Below are positions 35,377 to 45,741 of a stretch of DNA of 60,000 nucleotides, one piece after another. Both the position numbers and the translations under genes were made by a program. The DNA is from Cryptomeria japonica (lineage: Eukaryota; Streptophyta; Pinopsida; Cupressales; Cupressaceae): the NCBI RefSeq assembly GCF_030272615.1, contig NC_081405.1:646850920-646910919 (forward strand), read 5' to 3'. The notes beneath the pieces were generated by a model. That model was not told the origin of the DNA and did no database searches. It saw only the letters and a list, made by a program, of their open reading frames with translations. Position 1 is the first letter of the stretch, and each line of letters opens with the position of its first letter.

Positions 35377-35772
35377 TTACTTAATCTGATCTAATTCTTC
35401 TTCCATAGCTTTCAACCAAAATTTATCTTTACATGCCTCAATTACTGATACTGGTTCAACTTGTGAAATTAAACATACCTCATTAGTTGCTAGTCTTCTT
35501 TTTGTCATCACTCCATTGCTCTTATCCCCAATGATATGATCTTTTGAATGATTCAATCTCACATACCTAGGAGTCTTCTGACTCTCCATTCCTCTTCCTT
35601 GTTCTTCAGTCACTATAAAATTCTCTGATACTGCTGGAGTAACTGGTTCAACACTCTGTTTCGGTAAAGGTGCTACCAGTTCAGATATAATCATTTCCAC
35701 TACTGGTTCCTTCTCATAAACTTTGATTTGACTTCTGTTCAACTCATCTACTTTGACATTAGCACTCTCCAC
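35377..35772 (-). pseudogene. Copia integrase-reverse transcriptase linker
   Basis: A 131-codon ORF with acidic and Ser/Pro-rich composition ends VIEACKDKFWLKAMEEELDQ, the usual phrase that precedes the reverse transcriptase (..W..AM.EEL..). Upstream it contains an RRLATNEVCLISQVEP stretch. It is the C-terminal tail of integrase and the linker to reverse transcriptase. No separate function is expected. Confidence 0.8.
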
Positions 35773-36115
35773 AATTCTCTACAATCTCTTGTTATAACAT
35801 CTATATTCTTTGCTTTCATTAGAATAACCAAGAAATATGCCCGTTTCTCCTTTGATATGTACTTTGTTGAATGTATAAACTGTTGTGCTCACTGCTTCTC
35901 TCTAGTCGATATGAGGTAGACTAGCTTCCATCATCATTGTTCTAGAAGCATACAAGATAGTTCTGTTCTTCCTTTCCACAACTCCATTCTACTAAGGTGT
36001 CCAGGGAGCAGAAAAATGTCTTCTTAGACCATGCTTCTCACAAAAGTTATTAAACTCACCGGATGTGAATTCTCCACCATGATCTGACCTCAAACATTTA
36101 ATCTTCAATCCTGTC
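35773..36115 (-). pseudogene. Copia integrase, C-terminal catalytic part
   Basis: With stops, the minus strand reads LRSDHGGEFTSGEFNNFCEK and then VVERKNRTILYASRTMM, which carry the second Asp and the Glu of the integrase D,D-35-E triad. TGFTFG-type text further on reads GETGIFLGYSNESKEY. At least three in-frame stops interrupt it. It follows the protease/integrase ORF directly. Confidence 0.85.
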
Positions 36116-36904
36116 TCAGATTTCCACTTTAGCCTTAAAGATTTTAAACTTTTCAAATGCTTCAAATTTTTCTTTCAGAAAAGTAACCCACATCATTCTA
36201 GAATAATCATCAATGATTAGCATGAAATATCTATCACCTTGAAATTTTTTAACTCTAGCAGGGCCACACAAATCAGTATGAATAAGATCAAGAACATAAT
36301 TTGATATATCTTGTATACTCCTAAAAGAGGTTCTGACATGTTTACCAATTTGACATTCTTTACATATTGGATTATAGGGCTTCATAATGTTTACAATGCA
36401 ATCAAAATTCACATGGCATAACCTTTTATGCCATAGCCAACTCTCATCAATCTGTGTAATCAAACATGTCTTCTCACCGGAGTTCAAATAAAATATGTTA
36501 CCTTTTGTCTGTCTACCGGTTGCAAATACCAAACCAGATCTATTAATGATTTTGCATTTTCCATCCTTGAATTGTAATTGAAATCCCTTATCCACTAATT
36601 GTCCTACACTCAAAAGATTATGCCTTAAACCTTCAACATAATAAACATTATCAATATTGTTCTTACCATCCAATAATATAGTTCCTTTTCCTTTTATCAT
36701 ACATGCCTTGTCATCTCCAAATCTAACTAGACCGCCATCAAATTCTTGCAAAGATAGAAATTTCCCTTTTTCTCCACTCATATGATGTGAATAACCACTA
36801 TCAATTACCCATTCATCCTTGTCTTCAATTTTAGCAGCAAGTGCCCTCTCTTCAGGTACATTCTCTTCCAGTGCCGGATCATCTTCCTTGATAGCCAGGA
36901 ACAC
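36116..36904 (-). pseudogene. Copia protease, GAG-pre-integrase and integrase N-terminal part
   Basis: This 262-codon open frame starts in the gag-protease spacer. The protease active site reads WVIDSGYSHHM near residue 33, where D-S-G is intact. Next come the protease C-terminal blocks GLRHNLLSVGQL and the pre-integrase zinc domain WLWHKRLCHVNFDC with C-x2-C in NPICKECQIGKH. The integrase core begins LDLIHTDLCGPARV with the first catalytic Asp, followed by IIDDYSRMMWVTFLKEKFEA. It is the best-preserved part of the element, but the frame stops before the second Asp. Confidence 0.92.
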
Positions 36905-37069
36905 CCATTCCTTCCCATTGTCGGAACCACAAGTAGAATCTTTTGCCAGTTCATCATCAGAATCAGTAATGCCTTCCTCATCTGCTATGTAGCATGATTT
37001 GTCTCTATTTTTCCCATAATTATACTTGTTCTGATATCTAGGGTTAGGCTTAAATGATCTTCTAACTCT

Positions 37070-37165
37070 TTCTTCAAATCTTGAATTCCTTTCAGGACAT
37101 CTAGATGCAAAATGACCAATCTTATTACATGCAAAACATTTAAAAGGTGCTTTTCCTTCATACTT
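37070..37165 (-). pseudogene. Copia gag zinc knuckle
   Basis: The minus strand reads FKCFACNKIGHFASRCPERN, a complete C-x2-C-x4-H-x4-C nucleic-acid-binding knuckle. Stops lie on both sides (a TAG just upstream), so it is not joined to gag in an open frame. Confidence 0.85.
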
Positions 37166-37207
37166 ACTTCATACCAGTCCTTTAGGTACTCTTCTAGCAA
37201 ATAGTGC

Positions 37208-37987
37208 TTAGAGTTTCTCAAACTCATCATCTTCTCTCTTCATATCTTCCAATTCCTTTGCATATAAAGCTTTCCAATCTTGCTTACTGGTTGCAGATGT
37301 AGATGCATGAAAAGAAGGTTCAGTCTTCAGAGCTCCAAAAGGTCCAAATTCTTTAAGCTCAAAAGCAGATAGTTTCCCAACCAAGGTATCTCTGTTGACA
37401 GATGTATTAGCCATTGTTCTCAACTCATTAATACCAGTAGCCTTCATTTTGTAAGCTAGTGGTAGGGCTCTCAGAACTTTAGAAACAATTTCATCTTCGC
37501 TCATAGTTCCACCATAATATTGTATTCCCATAACAATCTCATTTACCCTTTCCATGAATGCAGTAATCCTTTCATCTTCTTCCATCTTTAGGTTTTCATA
37601 TCTAACCCAGTAACCATCAAGTTTAGCAGTCTTCACTATAGGGTCACCTTCATTAAGAGTCTCCAACTTATCCCATATAGCCTTTCCAGATGATTTATCG
37701 GTTAATCCCATTATTTGCTAATCAAAAAGTGCGTACAAGAGGGCTTCTCTTTCTCTACAATCATTCTCAAGCTCCTTGTCCAGGTTTGTTGGAGGAGGAT
37801 TGCCAGATCCCAGATTATAAGGTGTGACACCATTCCGTGTGATCTCCCAAATCTCCTTGCCAAGACATTTCAGATGAGTCTCCATCTGAATCTTCCATAC
37901 TGTGTAATTTGTTCCATCAAGCCTTAGAATATCCCTTCGAAGGATAGCTCTAGATGAACTAGATGAACTTGAACTGTTAGACGCCAT
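37208..37987 (-). pseudogene. Copia gag (capsid)
   Basis: One frame runs from the Met at 37987 to 37208 with a single in-frame TAG near 37717. The N-terminus is Ser-rich (MASN then a Ser run), followed by LRLDGTNYTVWKIQMETHL, typical of the copia gag N-terminal domain. After the stop come GLTDKSSGKAIWDKLETLNE, LKMEEDERITAFMERVNEIV and VLRALPLAYKMKATGI, the UBN2-type capsid region. The start is chosen because it is the first Met after the primer-binding site and matches copia gag starts. Confidence 0.88.
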
Positions 37988-38029
37988 AGGATCTTCCTCA
38001 AGTGGTTAAGCTTTCTGCAGAGAGGACCA

Positions 38030-38045
38030 AATCTTTGATGCCAAT
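38030..38045 (-). promoter_or_regulatory. Copia primer-binding site
   Basis: On the minus strand, TTGGCATCAAAG follows the 5' LTR end. It resembles the TGGTATCAGAG site for initiator Met tRNA used by most plant copia elements, with two changes. Confidence 0.75.
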
Positions 38046-39260
38046 TGTTAGACAATTCAAATAACAGGAAGACAACTAAGAGGGGGGGGGGAGGGGTGAA
38101 TCAGTTGTCACAGATTACTAGAACCATTAGCAATTAAAACTTTAATACAAGAAACCAAAAAATTAATACCAGAATAGTAGTTAAACCAATTAAGCATAAA
38201 CAATAATCACAGAATAAATACCATCCACATGACACCAAGATTTATATGTGGAAAACCCGGTAAAGGGAAAAACCATGGTGGGAAGCCTACCCACAGTCAG
38301 ATAATACTTTTGTAGTAAGTATGTGAATTACAATTGAGGGGCCCGCACTTGCAGGAAGGCCAACAACCTAGAGTGCACCGCTCATCACAAAAGGAGCCTC
38401 ATTGACTACATATAAATCCAAACTACAATCCAGAGAAGTGTTTAACTGCAAAAGATAGCATCTCCTATGCTTGAGTACAGTTCTAGTTAAGCTCAATACC
38501 AGAGGACTAAATCCTCTTACATTAACCCAATTCGATCTCCAATGATCGACCAAATCCTCTGCCTGAATGATATTACATTATTCACACATTACATTCCTTT
38601 CCCATAACCATATATGATCTACAATGAAATCTTACATCTATATATACAAACCCTTGACCATAAACAATTAGGCCGACCACCAGATAATAAACCAATTACA
38701 TAATTACAAACCATGTCAGCCTTAGACCAAACAAATAATATCCAACACAAAAGATATCTTGGAAACACATTGAGAGGTCCAATACACATGTTACATTAAA
38801 GTCGGTCCATAACCTAGATCAACCAGGACCTAGTATAGGTCCACACGCTTCAATAATGATCTACATCCGCCAAGTCTCGAACATGATCACCATCAACATC
38901 CTGAAACTCTACCAAAAGCTGCACCAACACCATTTATGCAATTCATCAAAGATCTTCATCAAAAGCTTTGCCGGTGAAACCGTCGCTGGAACCAAAAACC
39001 AAGCTTCTAAGCAAACAGGATAGCATCTGATCATCAGACCAAAACCAACTTATTGAATATGAGCATGAGTATCATGAACAAGCCAATTCCATAACCAAAT
39101 CATATTAGAGAATACCAGATCATGCCCAATCCAAATTAACTAGAATCCACTCAACCTACTGGGACTAGAAGGGTGTCGATAAAGCATCCAAACAGCTAGT
39201 GTTGGCATCAATGATAAAACATCAATGAAAAACATAATCAATTCCACCAAATGGCCAACA
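38046..39260 (-). repeat. Copia 5' LTR (right on plus strand)
   Basis: 1215 bp, TGTTAG to GGCCAACA. The homopolymer seen as G22 in the other LTR reads G10-A-G4 here. Differences from its partner are mostly transitions, as expected after cytosine methylation. Confidence 0.9.
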
Positions 39261-39593
39261 AATTTCTCTCTAAATCAACCCTCATCTAACCCAGGGGTCT
39301 CATCAAGCACTCATTGCTTTGACCCTAGTTATCCCATTTAACCCTTGCACAAGAGTTTACCCTTTGGGTAAAAGCTTTATCCACTGGTTAATCCTAATTA
39401 ACCCTAACCACATTCTCCTAGGGTGACCTTCATGTCTTCTCAGGCATTTAGATCCTCTTGCATCTCCTCTCAAGACACCTTTTGTTGACAATTGCCAGCA
39501 TTTCATTAGTGAAAATTGTAAACATGGATTGAGTGACTTTCAATCCTAGCCATTGTTAAGATTATTCAATCTTAACCATCCATTTATTTTCCC

Positions 39594-39601
39594 TATAAAT
39601 A
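39594..39601 (+). promoter_or_regulatory. Candidate TATA box in 5' LTR (downstream)
   Basis: TATAAATA followed by GGACTC, about 480 bp before the LTR end, in a good context for a plant promoter. In the 3' LTR the matching site (57077-57084) reads GATAAATA, so it is damaged there. Confidence 0.45.
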
Positions 39602-40082
39602 GGACTCAAATTATTCATTCTCCATATCCAAGTTTCATGCATCCAGATTATAGTCTAATTATATCAAGCATTTTAGCCTCTCTTTGTTAGAATAACATTT
39701 TAACGTTTAGAAGCATTTCATATCATAACATATCCATGTTAGTATATCATGTTAGGATAGTTTGTTAATATCTTTATCATATCATTATCTTCATCCTATC
39801 TTATTACCATAGTTTTAACATATCATATAGATCTTAAAATGCATTCATGCATGTAGATCACAATATCATTCGTTCTTGTAGTTGTCATTCCTAAGTCATT
39901 TTCTCAATGATTTGAGAGCAAAACATTGACTTTTGGGATCCTATGAGATAGAGAACAATGAGACATATCTTGAAGAAGTTAAACTAGTTTAAGTTAGTTA
40001 GTCTTTATACTCAAAAGTCTCATTGGTATGTTGATCTTTTGATCTCAATGTTGATATTCTAATCACCACATATTCCAACACA

Positions 40083-40115
40083 CATTTTTTGTGCCCACCA
40101 TGGGGCATGTCCCCA
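40083..40115 (+). promoter_or_regulatory. Gypsy primer-binding region, decayed
   Basis: Directly after the LTR end comes TTTTTTGTGCCCACCATGGG. It resembles the TTTGGCGCCCACCGTGGGGC region after the LTR of Tat/Ogre elements, where an Arg tRNA primer is used. Two C-to-T type changes would explain the differences. The tRNA assignment is inference. Confidence 0.5.
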
Positions 40116-40193
40116 AATCTAATATCATTTTTATTGCAGGTTGAACACAAAGATCACGTCAAAATATCACAATAGCATGTGAGAGAGTTATTT

Positions 40194-40395
40194 TAGTGCA
40201 TCCATGGCATACTTTGGCGCATAGATACCATCTTTCAACATATTTGATCTACTTTTTAAGGCTTAACCCTCTCTGATATTTTAGCACACAGGAGCACTAG
40301 ATTAGCACATCCATGCCTTAGAGTAGCGCATTTGCCTTATTTTATAGTGCATATGCATCATTTCTTAGCACATATGTTCCACAGTTTAGTGCAGA
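40194..40395. repeat. Phased 21-bp box array, cluster 1
   Basis: Boxes of type TAGCGCAT (TAGTGCAT, TGGCGCAT, TAGCACAC, TAGCACAT, TAGCGCAT, TAGTGCAT, TAGCACAT, TAGTGCAG) start at 40194, 40215, then 40282, 40303, 40324, 40345, 40366 and 40387. Within each run the step is exactly 21 bp, while the 13-bp spacers between boxes are unrelated in sequence. Confidence 0.9.
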
Positions 40396-41688
40396 GAGAT
40401 GACTGAGGCAAAAATTTGTAACAGAGCTAAAAATTAGGCTTGTGAAGCCCACCATCAGAATTAGATTTTGGCTAACTGGTTTGGTTGCAGGTTTTGACAG
40501 TGTCTGCAGGAAGAGTTAGAATAGTTTTCTTTGCTTACTTTTGAAGTCGGTAAAAAGAACTCACCTTTCTTGCAAGAATTTAAAACAAACATCACATTTC
40601 ATTTTGAAGCTTAAAAAAAGAACCTCACATTGCAATCTTAAAAGCTTTCAAAGTTTGCAATCGTTGTTGATTCATTTGGTGAATTTATTTTGGTTGACCA
40701 GGATCTTATTTGTTCAAAGTTTCTTTTCTATCTTCACACATTGCTATCTTGGGATAAAAAGAACCACATGTCTTTTGGAGCAACTTCTCCAAGATAGTCT
40801 TTTAGAAAACAATTGCAATATTGGATAAAAAGAAAGTGTGTATTCTATGTTTCGAAGGTGTTAGGTATATGCTCTCCCCTTAATTGGGTGATCAAAAAGA
40901 CAAACACACCATTTTTAGGCTTTATTTTGATTTAAGCAATTAAGATACAACCTTTAGAGGGCCTGCCTTCTTGAAGCCTTGAGGGGGCTAGTGAGAAGGG
41001 TACGACCCAATTGGGCACCGACTTTATCGCCAAGTTTACCAACCGACTATAATAAAATGTGGAGGCTGATGAAAATACCCTCCAACAATAGTGTGTATTT
41101 GATAACCTTCCCCTAGTATCCTTGTGATGTGAAAAGCCTTTGTTCTAAAGGTCAGGAAGTCTGTTAATTGAGTTTATCATTTGCCATGCCGAACAAAACC
41201 TTTATTACAAACCATAGAAGTAGAAACTTTGAGCCGAGTCAATTGCCATACATTGGAAATATCATAGTGCAAGGGTGGGGAAGAATCCACCCCCAATATT
41301 ACTCACCATACATCTCCCAAGATAACTATTCAATTGAGGAGCAATCCTCTTTGGGTTAATTTATGGACAAAGGCAAAAAAACGGGCACCCTCTAGGGGGT
41401 GACACAACTGTTTGAGATGAAGGAGTATCGAGTATGGGCTATGATATTGTCAATGACCCTTGAATAAAGAGTCTACTTGATATGTCTTATTTGTATCCAA
41501 ACTAGTTAAAACATTGGAGATTTGAACACATCCTCAAAAGAACATACACTATTTGTTAGCATAGACAAATTATTATTGCTTCTGTCTACTGTGTTTTCAA
41601 ATCATCTCTTAGAAGATCATCCATCAAAAACACAAAGATCATTTTAAAACTTTCAACAAAATCATCAGACTGAGAAAATCAGGACAGT
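40396..41688. other. Gypsy leader between box clusters
   Basis: Long untranslated leader. No domain recognised. A short ORF (41168-41359) includes RGRIHPQYYSPYI-like text (read QGWGRIHPQYYSPYISQD), and it is followed near 41380 by ACGGGCACCCTCTAGGGGGT with foldback potential. Another ORF (40541-40828) has no motif. These may be remains of leader peptides but are unsupported. Confidence 0.5.
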
Positions 41689-42055
41689 TAGCACATGAGA
41701 GCATTAGTGTAGCGCATCTCAACCATAAAATAGCACATACAAACCAAATCCTAGCACTTAAGAAGATCAAATTAGCGCATAACCAAAAGAACATTGGCAA
41801 AAATCAGATAGCACTTGTAAAGATCAGAATAACGCATCTCAACATCAGCATAGTGCATAACAATCATCAAATAGCGCATACCAACCAAAACTTAGCGCTT
41901 GCGCAGAACAGATTAGCGCATTGCAAAATCAACATTTATATTATCAGACAACACTAGATAGCGCATTTCAGGGGTAGTATAGCACATCTGATCAACCTTT
42001 TAGTGCTTTGGAGTCATCCTTTAGCACATCAGAGGTCTGTTTTAGCGCACAACCA
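41689..42055. repeat. Phased 21-bp box array, cluster 2
   Basis: Boxes start at 41689, 41710, 41731, 41752, 41773; then 41809, 41830, 41851, 41872, 41893, 41914; then 41959, 41980, 42001, 42022, 42043. Each run steps by exactly 21 bp, with two phase breaks (36 and 45 bp). The consensus is TAGCRCAT (variants TAACGCAT, TAGTGCAT, TAGCGCTT, TAGCACTT). The spacers show no consensus beyond being A/C-rich. In the TAG frame every box would be a stop, so it is not read in that frame. Confidence 0.93.
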
Positions 42056-42404
42056 AAATTGTTTAAATACAGAGAGCAATTTATCAACCTTTTGGGAAAT
42101 TCATAACCAGTTCCAGATACCCTTTTGGGTCTTTTGACAAATCCAACGTAGACAAAAGAAATTGGATCAACACAATATCAGTTAGTGATCACGAGTTTCA
42201 GATCAAACAAATCCAAACATCAACATACCCAGTTAGCTTTCTAAAAGTTGGTCAAATCAACTTAGTTTCCAATATCGGGGAATTGTATCATATCATTTGA
42301 AACACTTGGTCATATCAACAGAGGCATATTAAACCCTCTATTCAACTAAGTAGACTTAGAAATTAAAACAAAGTATTCATCTAGCCAATCTCTCAATTGA
42401 AACT

Positions 42405-42869
42405 TTGATCACTTGCATGAACACCTTTCAACATATCAAGAAGAAACATCGGTGTCTAAAAACTGGTTTGAAAAAGAGACAACCTAGTCCTAAAGTGCTT
42501 ATCAAGAGAAGAAAGTTTCTCTACATCAACCGTCGACTCTTTATATCACATCATATTTTCCTGTGTCATATGCGATTGTATCTTCAAGGAAAAACCAACA
42601 AGTTTGACGAAGAGCCTTTGAGAAGTAGGGCTTTTACACAGAAAACTACATTCAACCAACGTCTTAACAAAGGGGGAAATATCAATCTCACTTTCTTTCC
42701 AAGAATTTGCATCACTTACAATGAAGCTCGACCTGAGCCACCAACTCCACCAAGAACCCCAAGAGGAGAAGAGGAATTCACTACTTTAGAGGTAATTGAT
42801 GCCCGCTGTCACTTGATCTCAGAAAAACAAAGAATAGGATCCACAACCAGAATCAAGCATGAGTCGTAG
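42405..42869 (+). CDS. Possible ORF before gypsy gag, unrecognised
   Basis: Open frame of 154 codons, Lys/Arg-rich in the first half, with RPEPPTPPRTPRGEEEFTTL later. It overlaps the likely gag start by 11 bp in another frame. It could be a real N-terminal extension of gag joined by frameshift or a chance frame. No family recognised. Confidence 0.25.
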   Translation: MITCMNTFQHIKKKHRCLKTGLKKRQPSPKVLIKRRKFLYINRRLFISHHIFLCHMRLYLQGKTNKFDEEPLRSRAFTQKTTFNQRLNKGGNINLTFFPRICITYNEARPEPPTPPRTPRGEEEFTTLEVIDARCHLISEKQRIGSTTRIKHES

Positions 42870-43782
42870 GGAGTCCAATAATTTTGATGAATATACACAT
42901 ATGGGGGAAGAGGAGATCACCGAGGAGCTTATCCAACAATGTCAAGAGAATTCCACTTTTCAAAAACTCATGGAAAGGCTTATAGAATCAGATAAACAAA
43001 AATACCTCCTCATGCTAAATAGTAAAGGAGTTGGGATTGTTGAGGATTTTGACATAGAAAATTTAAGGAATACCAATGAAAGGATCCCAAGAACAAGGGA
43101 AAGGACTTGCACATCACATCCTCAAAATCAAGAGCACTTGGGAGGAGATAACACCTATAATCAAGACAACAACTGCAATCGAGACAATACCTAGAATCAT
43201 GATAACATTAGTGAACAAGGGGATGCCCATCATCAAAGGTTCAACGAAGAAAATGCCCCCTTAGCCAAAATAACACAACAACTTCAAGCACTCCAACGAC
43301 AAGTGCAAGATATGAAACAAGGGTCCACAACAAGGTACTCTTTGGAGGACATTTGTCCTTATCCTTTTGATATAAGGTTAAAAATGGTGCCTTTTCCTCC
43401 AAATTCAGACATACCAAAGTATGACAAATATAATGGTAAGACTGATCCTCATGATCACGTTAGGGAATTTTTCACTATGAGCTTGGAGTTTGCACATAGC
43501 AACACTTACAAGATAAGGCTATTCCCAAGAAGCTTGGGAGGACAAACAATGGAATGGATTTCAAGACTGACACCTCCTATCAGATCATTTGATGAGTTAG
43601 TGAGTAATTTCATTTCACAATACTCCTACAATATCCAACATGAGGTCACCATGCTAGACATCTGCAATACAAAACAAAAGAACAATGAAACTTTCATGGT
43701 GTTCTTACAATGTTGGAGATGCATGGTCTCAAGATACCCACGGGATATGCCAGAGAAGGAAAAAATGGAAATTTTTTCATAG
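42859..43782 (+). pseudogene. Gypsy gag, N-terminal and capsid part
   Basis: One frame runs from MSRRESNNFDEYTHM to 43782 with a single TAG at 43192-43194. After an acidic N-terminus and an Asn/Gln-rich linker with a possible coiled coil (LAKITQQLQALQRQVQDMKQ), the capsid domain reads IPKYDKYNGKTDPHDHVREF, LGGQTMEWISRLTPPIRSF and DELVSNFISQYSYNI. The Y-x-G-x-x-x-P and W-x-x-x-L-x-P..F..L...F..QY pattern is Retrotrans_gag of Ty3/gypsy, Tat type. The frame is lost at a T6 run near 43770. Confidence 0.85.
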
Positions 43783-45086
43783 ACAACTTAAATGATGAAA
43801 TGAGTTATCAACTCAAAATGCAATGTCTACCTACTTTACAAAAGCTAATCGAGAATGGCATCCAAGTGGAAGAAGCCTCAATCAAGAAATGGACTTTGAA
43901 GTTATCTAAAGAGGGTGTTAGCTCATCAAACAACACCTATAACAACAATTACTATAACAACTCAGACAAATCCAAGTTTTGGACAAGAAATAAGAATGTT
44001 GTTAATGATGGTGTGGTGGACAATGTTAAACCAAAACAACCCATGCTAAACCTATCCGACATTACTCCACTAGCCAATCCTCAAATAAATAACAATCAAA
44101 GAACCAACAATCGAGGAACAAGCAATCAAGGCAAGATCAACCAAGGGAATAACAATAACGTTAATCCAAAACCAACACAATATGAACAAAAGTTTTCACC
44201 TTTAGGACAAACTCTCGAATTAGCATTTAGAGAACTATTGGAAAATAAATTCATCACATTACCAAACACGAAGGATTTTGAGCCCCAAATCAAACCACCA
44301 TGGTGGAACAATACACACTATTGTGAATATCATAGAAACAAAGGGCATCACACAAATGATTGCCTAAGGTTGAAGAACTTGGTTCAAGATCTAATCAATA
44401 ATGGGGACATAATAGTAGATGGTCATAAGACCAATGATGATCATGCAACCTTTAAGAATCCACTCCCAAATTATGACAAAGGTGCATCATCATCAAATAA
44501 TAAAGGATACCATATCAATCATGTATACAAGAATGTTATCAATCACATATCGACATCCGACGATCAGATTAATGTCATTACCATAAAAATTAAACAAGAA
44601 CATATCCCTATCAATGTAACTAATCAAGCACAAAAATATGTCTTGAAGGGAAGCACATCTAAAGAAACAACATCCCCAAATAATAAAGACAACTTGATAT
44701 ACCAATTGAAGAAGACACCCGCTCAAATATCCATATTAGAACTTATCAAGATCTTACCCACACACAAGGATATTCTGGAAAAGGCTCTCGTGGACACTAC
44801 ACTTCCAAATAACCTGGATATTGATCGATTCCAAGCCATGGTGGGACATTTAATTGTGCCTCACAATCTGTCATTTTCAAAACATGATGATGTCTCTCTT
44901 AATCATCCACATAATACCCCACTCCATATCAAAGTCATAGTCTACAAACATGGAGTGAAAAGAGTACTAATAGATGGAGGAGCCGATCTAAATATTTGCA
45001 CTCTAAAAATTATTCGTGCATTGGGTTTCTCAGAAATGACCATTGATCCAAAGAAAAAGATAATGTTCAATCAAAGAATAGGATGA
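43770..45086 (+). pseudogene. Gypsy gag C-terminal part and protease
   Basis: The capsid continues in the next frame with FFIDNLNDEMSYQLKMQ after the T6 run. A long Asn-rich linker follows (many NN repeats). Near 44320 the tail CEYHRNKGHHTNDCLRLK matches the CxYHxxxGHxxxxC motif that Tat/Ogre gag carries in place of a classic knuckle. Near 44960 the protease site reads RVLIDGGADLNICTLKI. The usual D-S/T-G is D-G-G here, close to Tat enzymes. The frame ends at 45086 shortly after. Loss of one frame at a homopolymer could also be a programmed shift, but later stops argue for decay. Confidence 0.8.
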
Positions 45087-45741
45087 TGAGGAAAGATCAT
45101 CAAAAGGGCTCATGGTATTACCCATTCAAACAGGGCCAGTTCAGAAAGATACTCTATGTCAAGTCTTGGACATGGACTTATCTTACATCATACTTTTTGG
45201 TCGACCTTGGATCCATGAAATACAAGCGGCACCATCCACATATCATCAGTGCCTAAAATTTCCATATGATGAATGAGAAATTACTATCACAGCAGACACC
45301 AATCCTTTCCAATATTGCAATAATCTTAAAGAATTTCTGAATGTTCTCGTACCCCATAACAAGGAATCTCCCGCTTCCACATCGACAAACAACAAGAATC
45401 AAATCAAAACTCTATCCATAGATTTTGAGAAAGGTATGAATTTAAAAGACAAAGGCATGTGGGAATACTCATTTGAGTCCCTATGTCTATCAAAGTTGCC
45501 AATTTCACCAAGGTCTCATGGACAACCATCAACTTCCAAACAACAATCTTCGCAACCTATCAAAAAGTTTGATGGCATGTTCATTCAAGAAGGGACCCTA
45601 GCAAATGAAACAAAAGACAAAGATGTTTTGAATTGGCTTTATCAAGATGAAGAAGACATAAGAGCAACAACTATTAACATCACTATTCCCACAAAACAAT
45701 ATGGCAAAGGATTTACAATCATGCTACAGATGGGATATTAA
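45087..45741 (+). pseudogene. Gypsy protease end and linker
   Basis: In a shifted frame the protease continues with LDMDLSYIILFGRPWIHEIQ and APSTYHQCLKFPYDE, the conserved flap-to-end region of Tat proteases (..GRPWIH.....PSTYHQ.LKF). One stop follows, then an open frame (45436-45741) of charged linker ending GKGFTIMLQMGY, a phrase that precedes the GPLGKHQ-like block in Tat polyproteins. Confidence 0.75.

Larger units (their letters stand above)
31525..39260 (-). mobile_element. Ty1/copia LTR retrotransposon, inactive
   Basis: Terminal repeats of 1221 and 1215 bp begin TGTTAG and end GGCCAACA on the plus strand. On the minus strand the order is gag, zinc knuckle, protease, integrase, reverse transcriptase, RNase H, which is the copia order. 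The empty site is visible in the 3' gypsy LTR (TTAGAGAATTTCTCTC near 56742). Flanks here are ACTTT and AATTT, a five-base target duplication with one mismatch. Many stops, frameshifts and an inserted solo LTR disable it. Over ~335 bp compared by eye the two LTRs differ at ~31 sites. Confidence 0.92.
25246..40082 (+). repeat. 5' LTR region of the gypsy element (C2), twice interrupted
   Basis: Own sequence is 25903-27150, 29590-31524 and 39261-40082, which together equal the ~3.95-kb 3' LTR. The gaps are the TIR element and the copia element. The part 25246-25902 matches C1 but not the 3' LTR, so it is either LTR lost from the 3' copy or adjoining repeat. By eye, three stretches totalling ~570 bp differ from the 3' LTR at about 39 positions, mostly transitions. 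Confidence 0.75.

Noticed and set aside
40194-42055. CRISPR-like array
   Set aside because: The constant box is only 8 bp and the spacing 21 bp; there are no cas genes and the DNA is plant nuclear.
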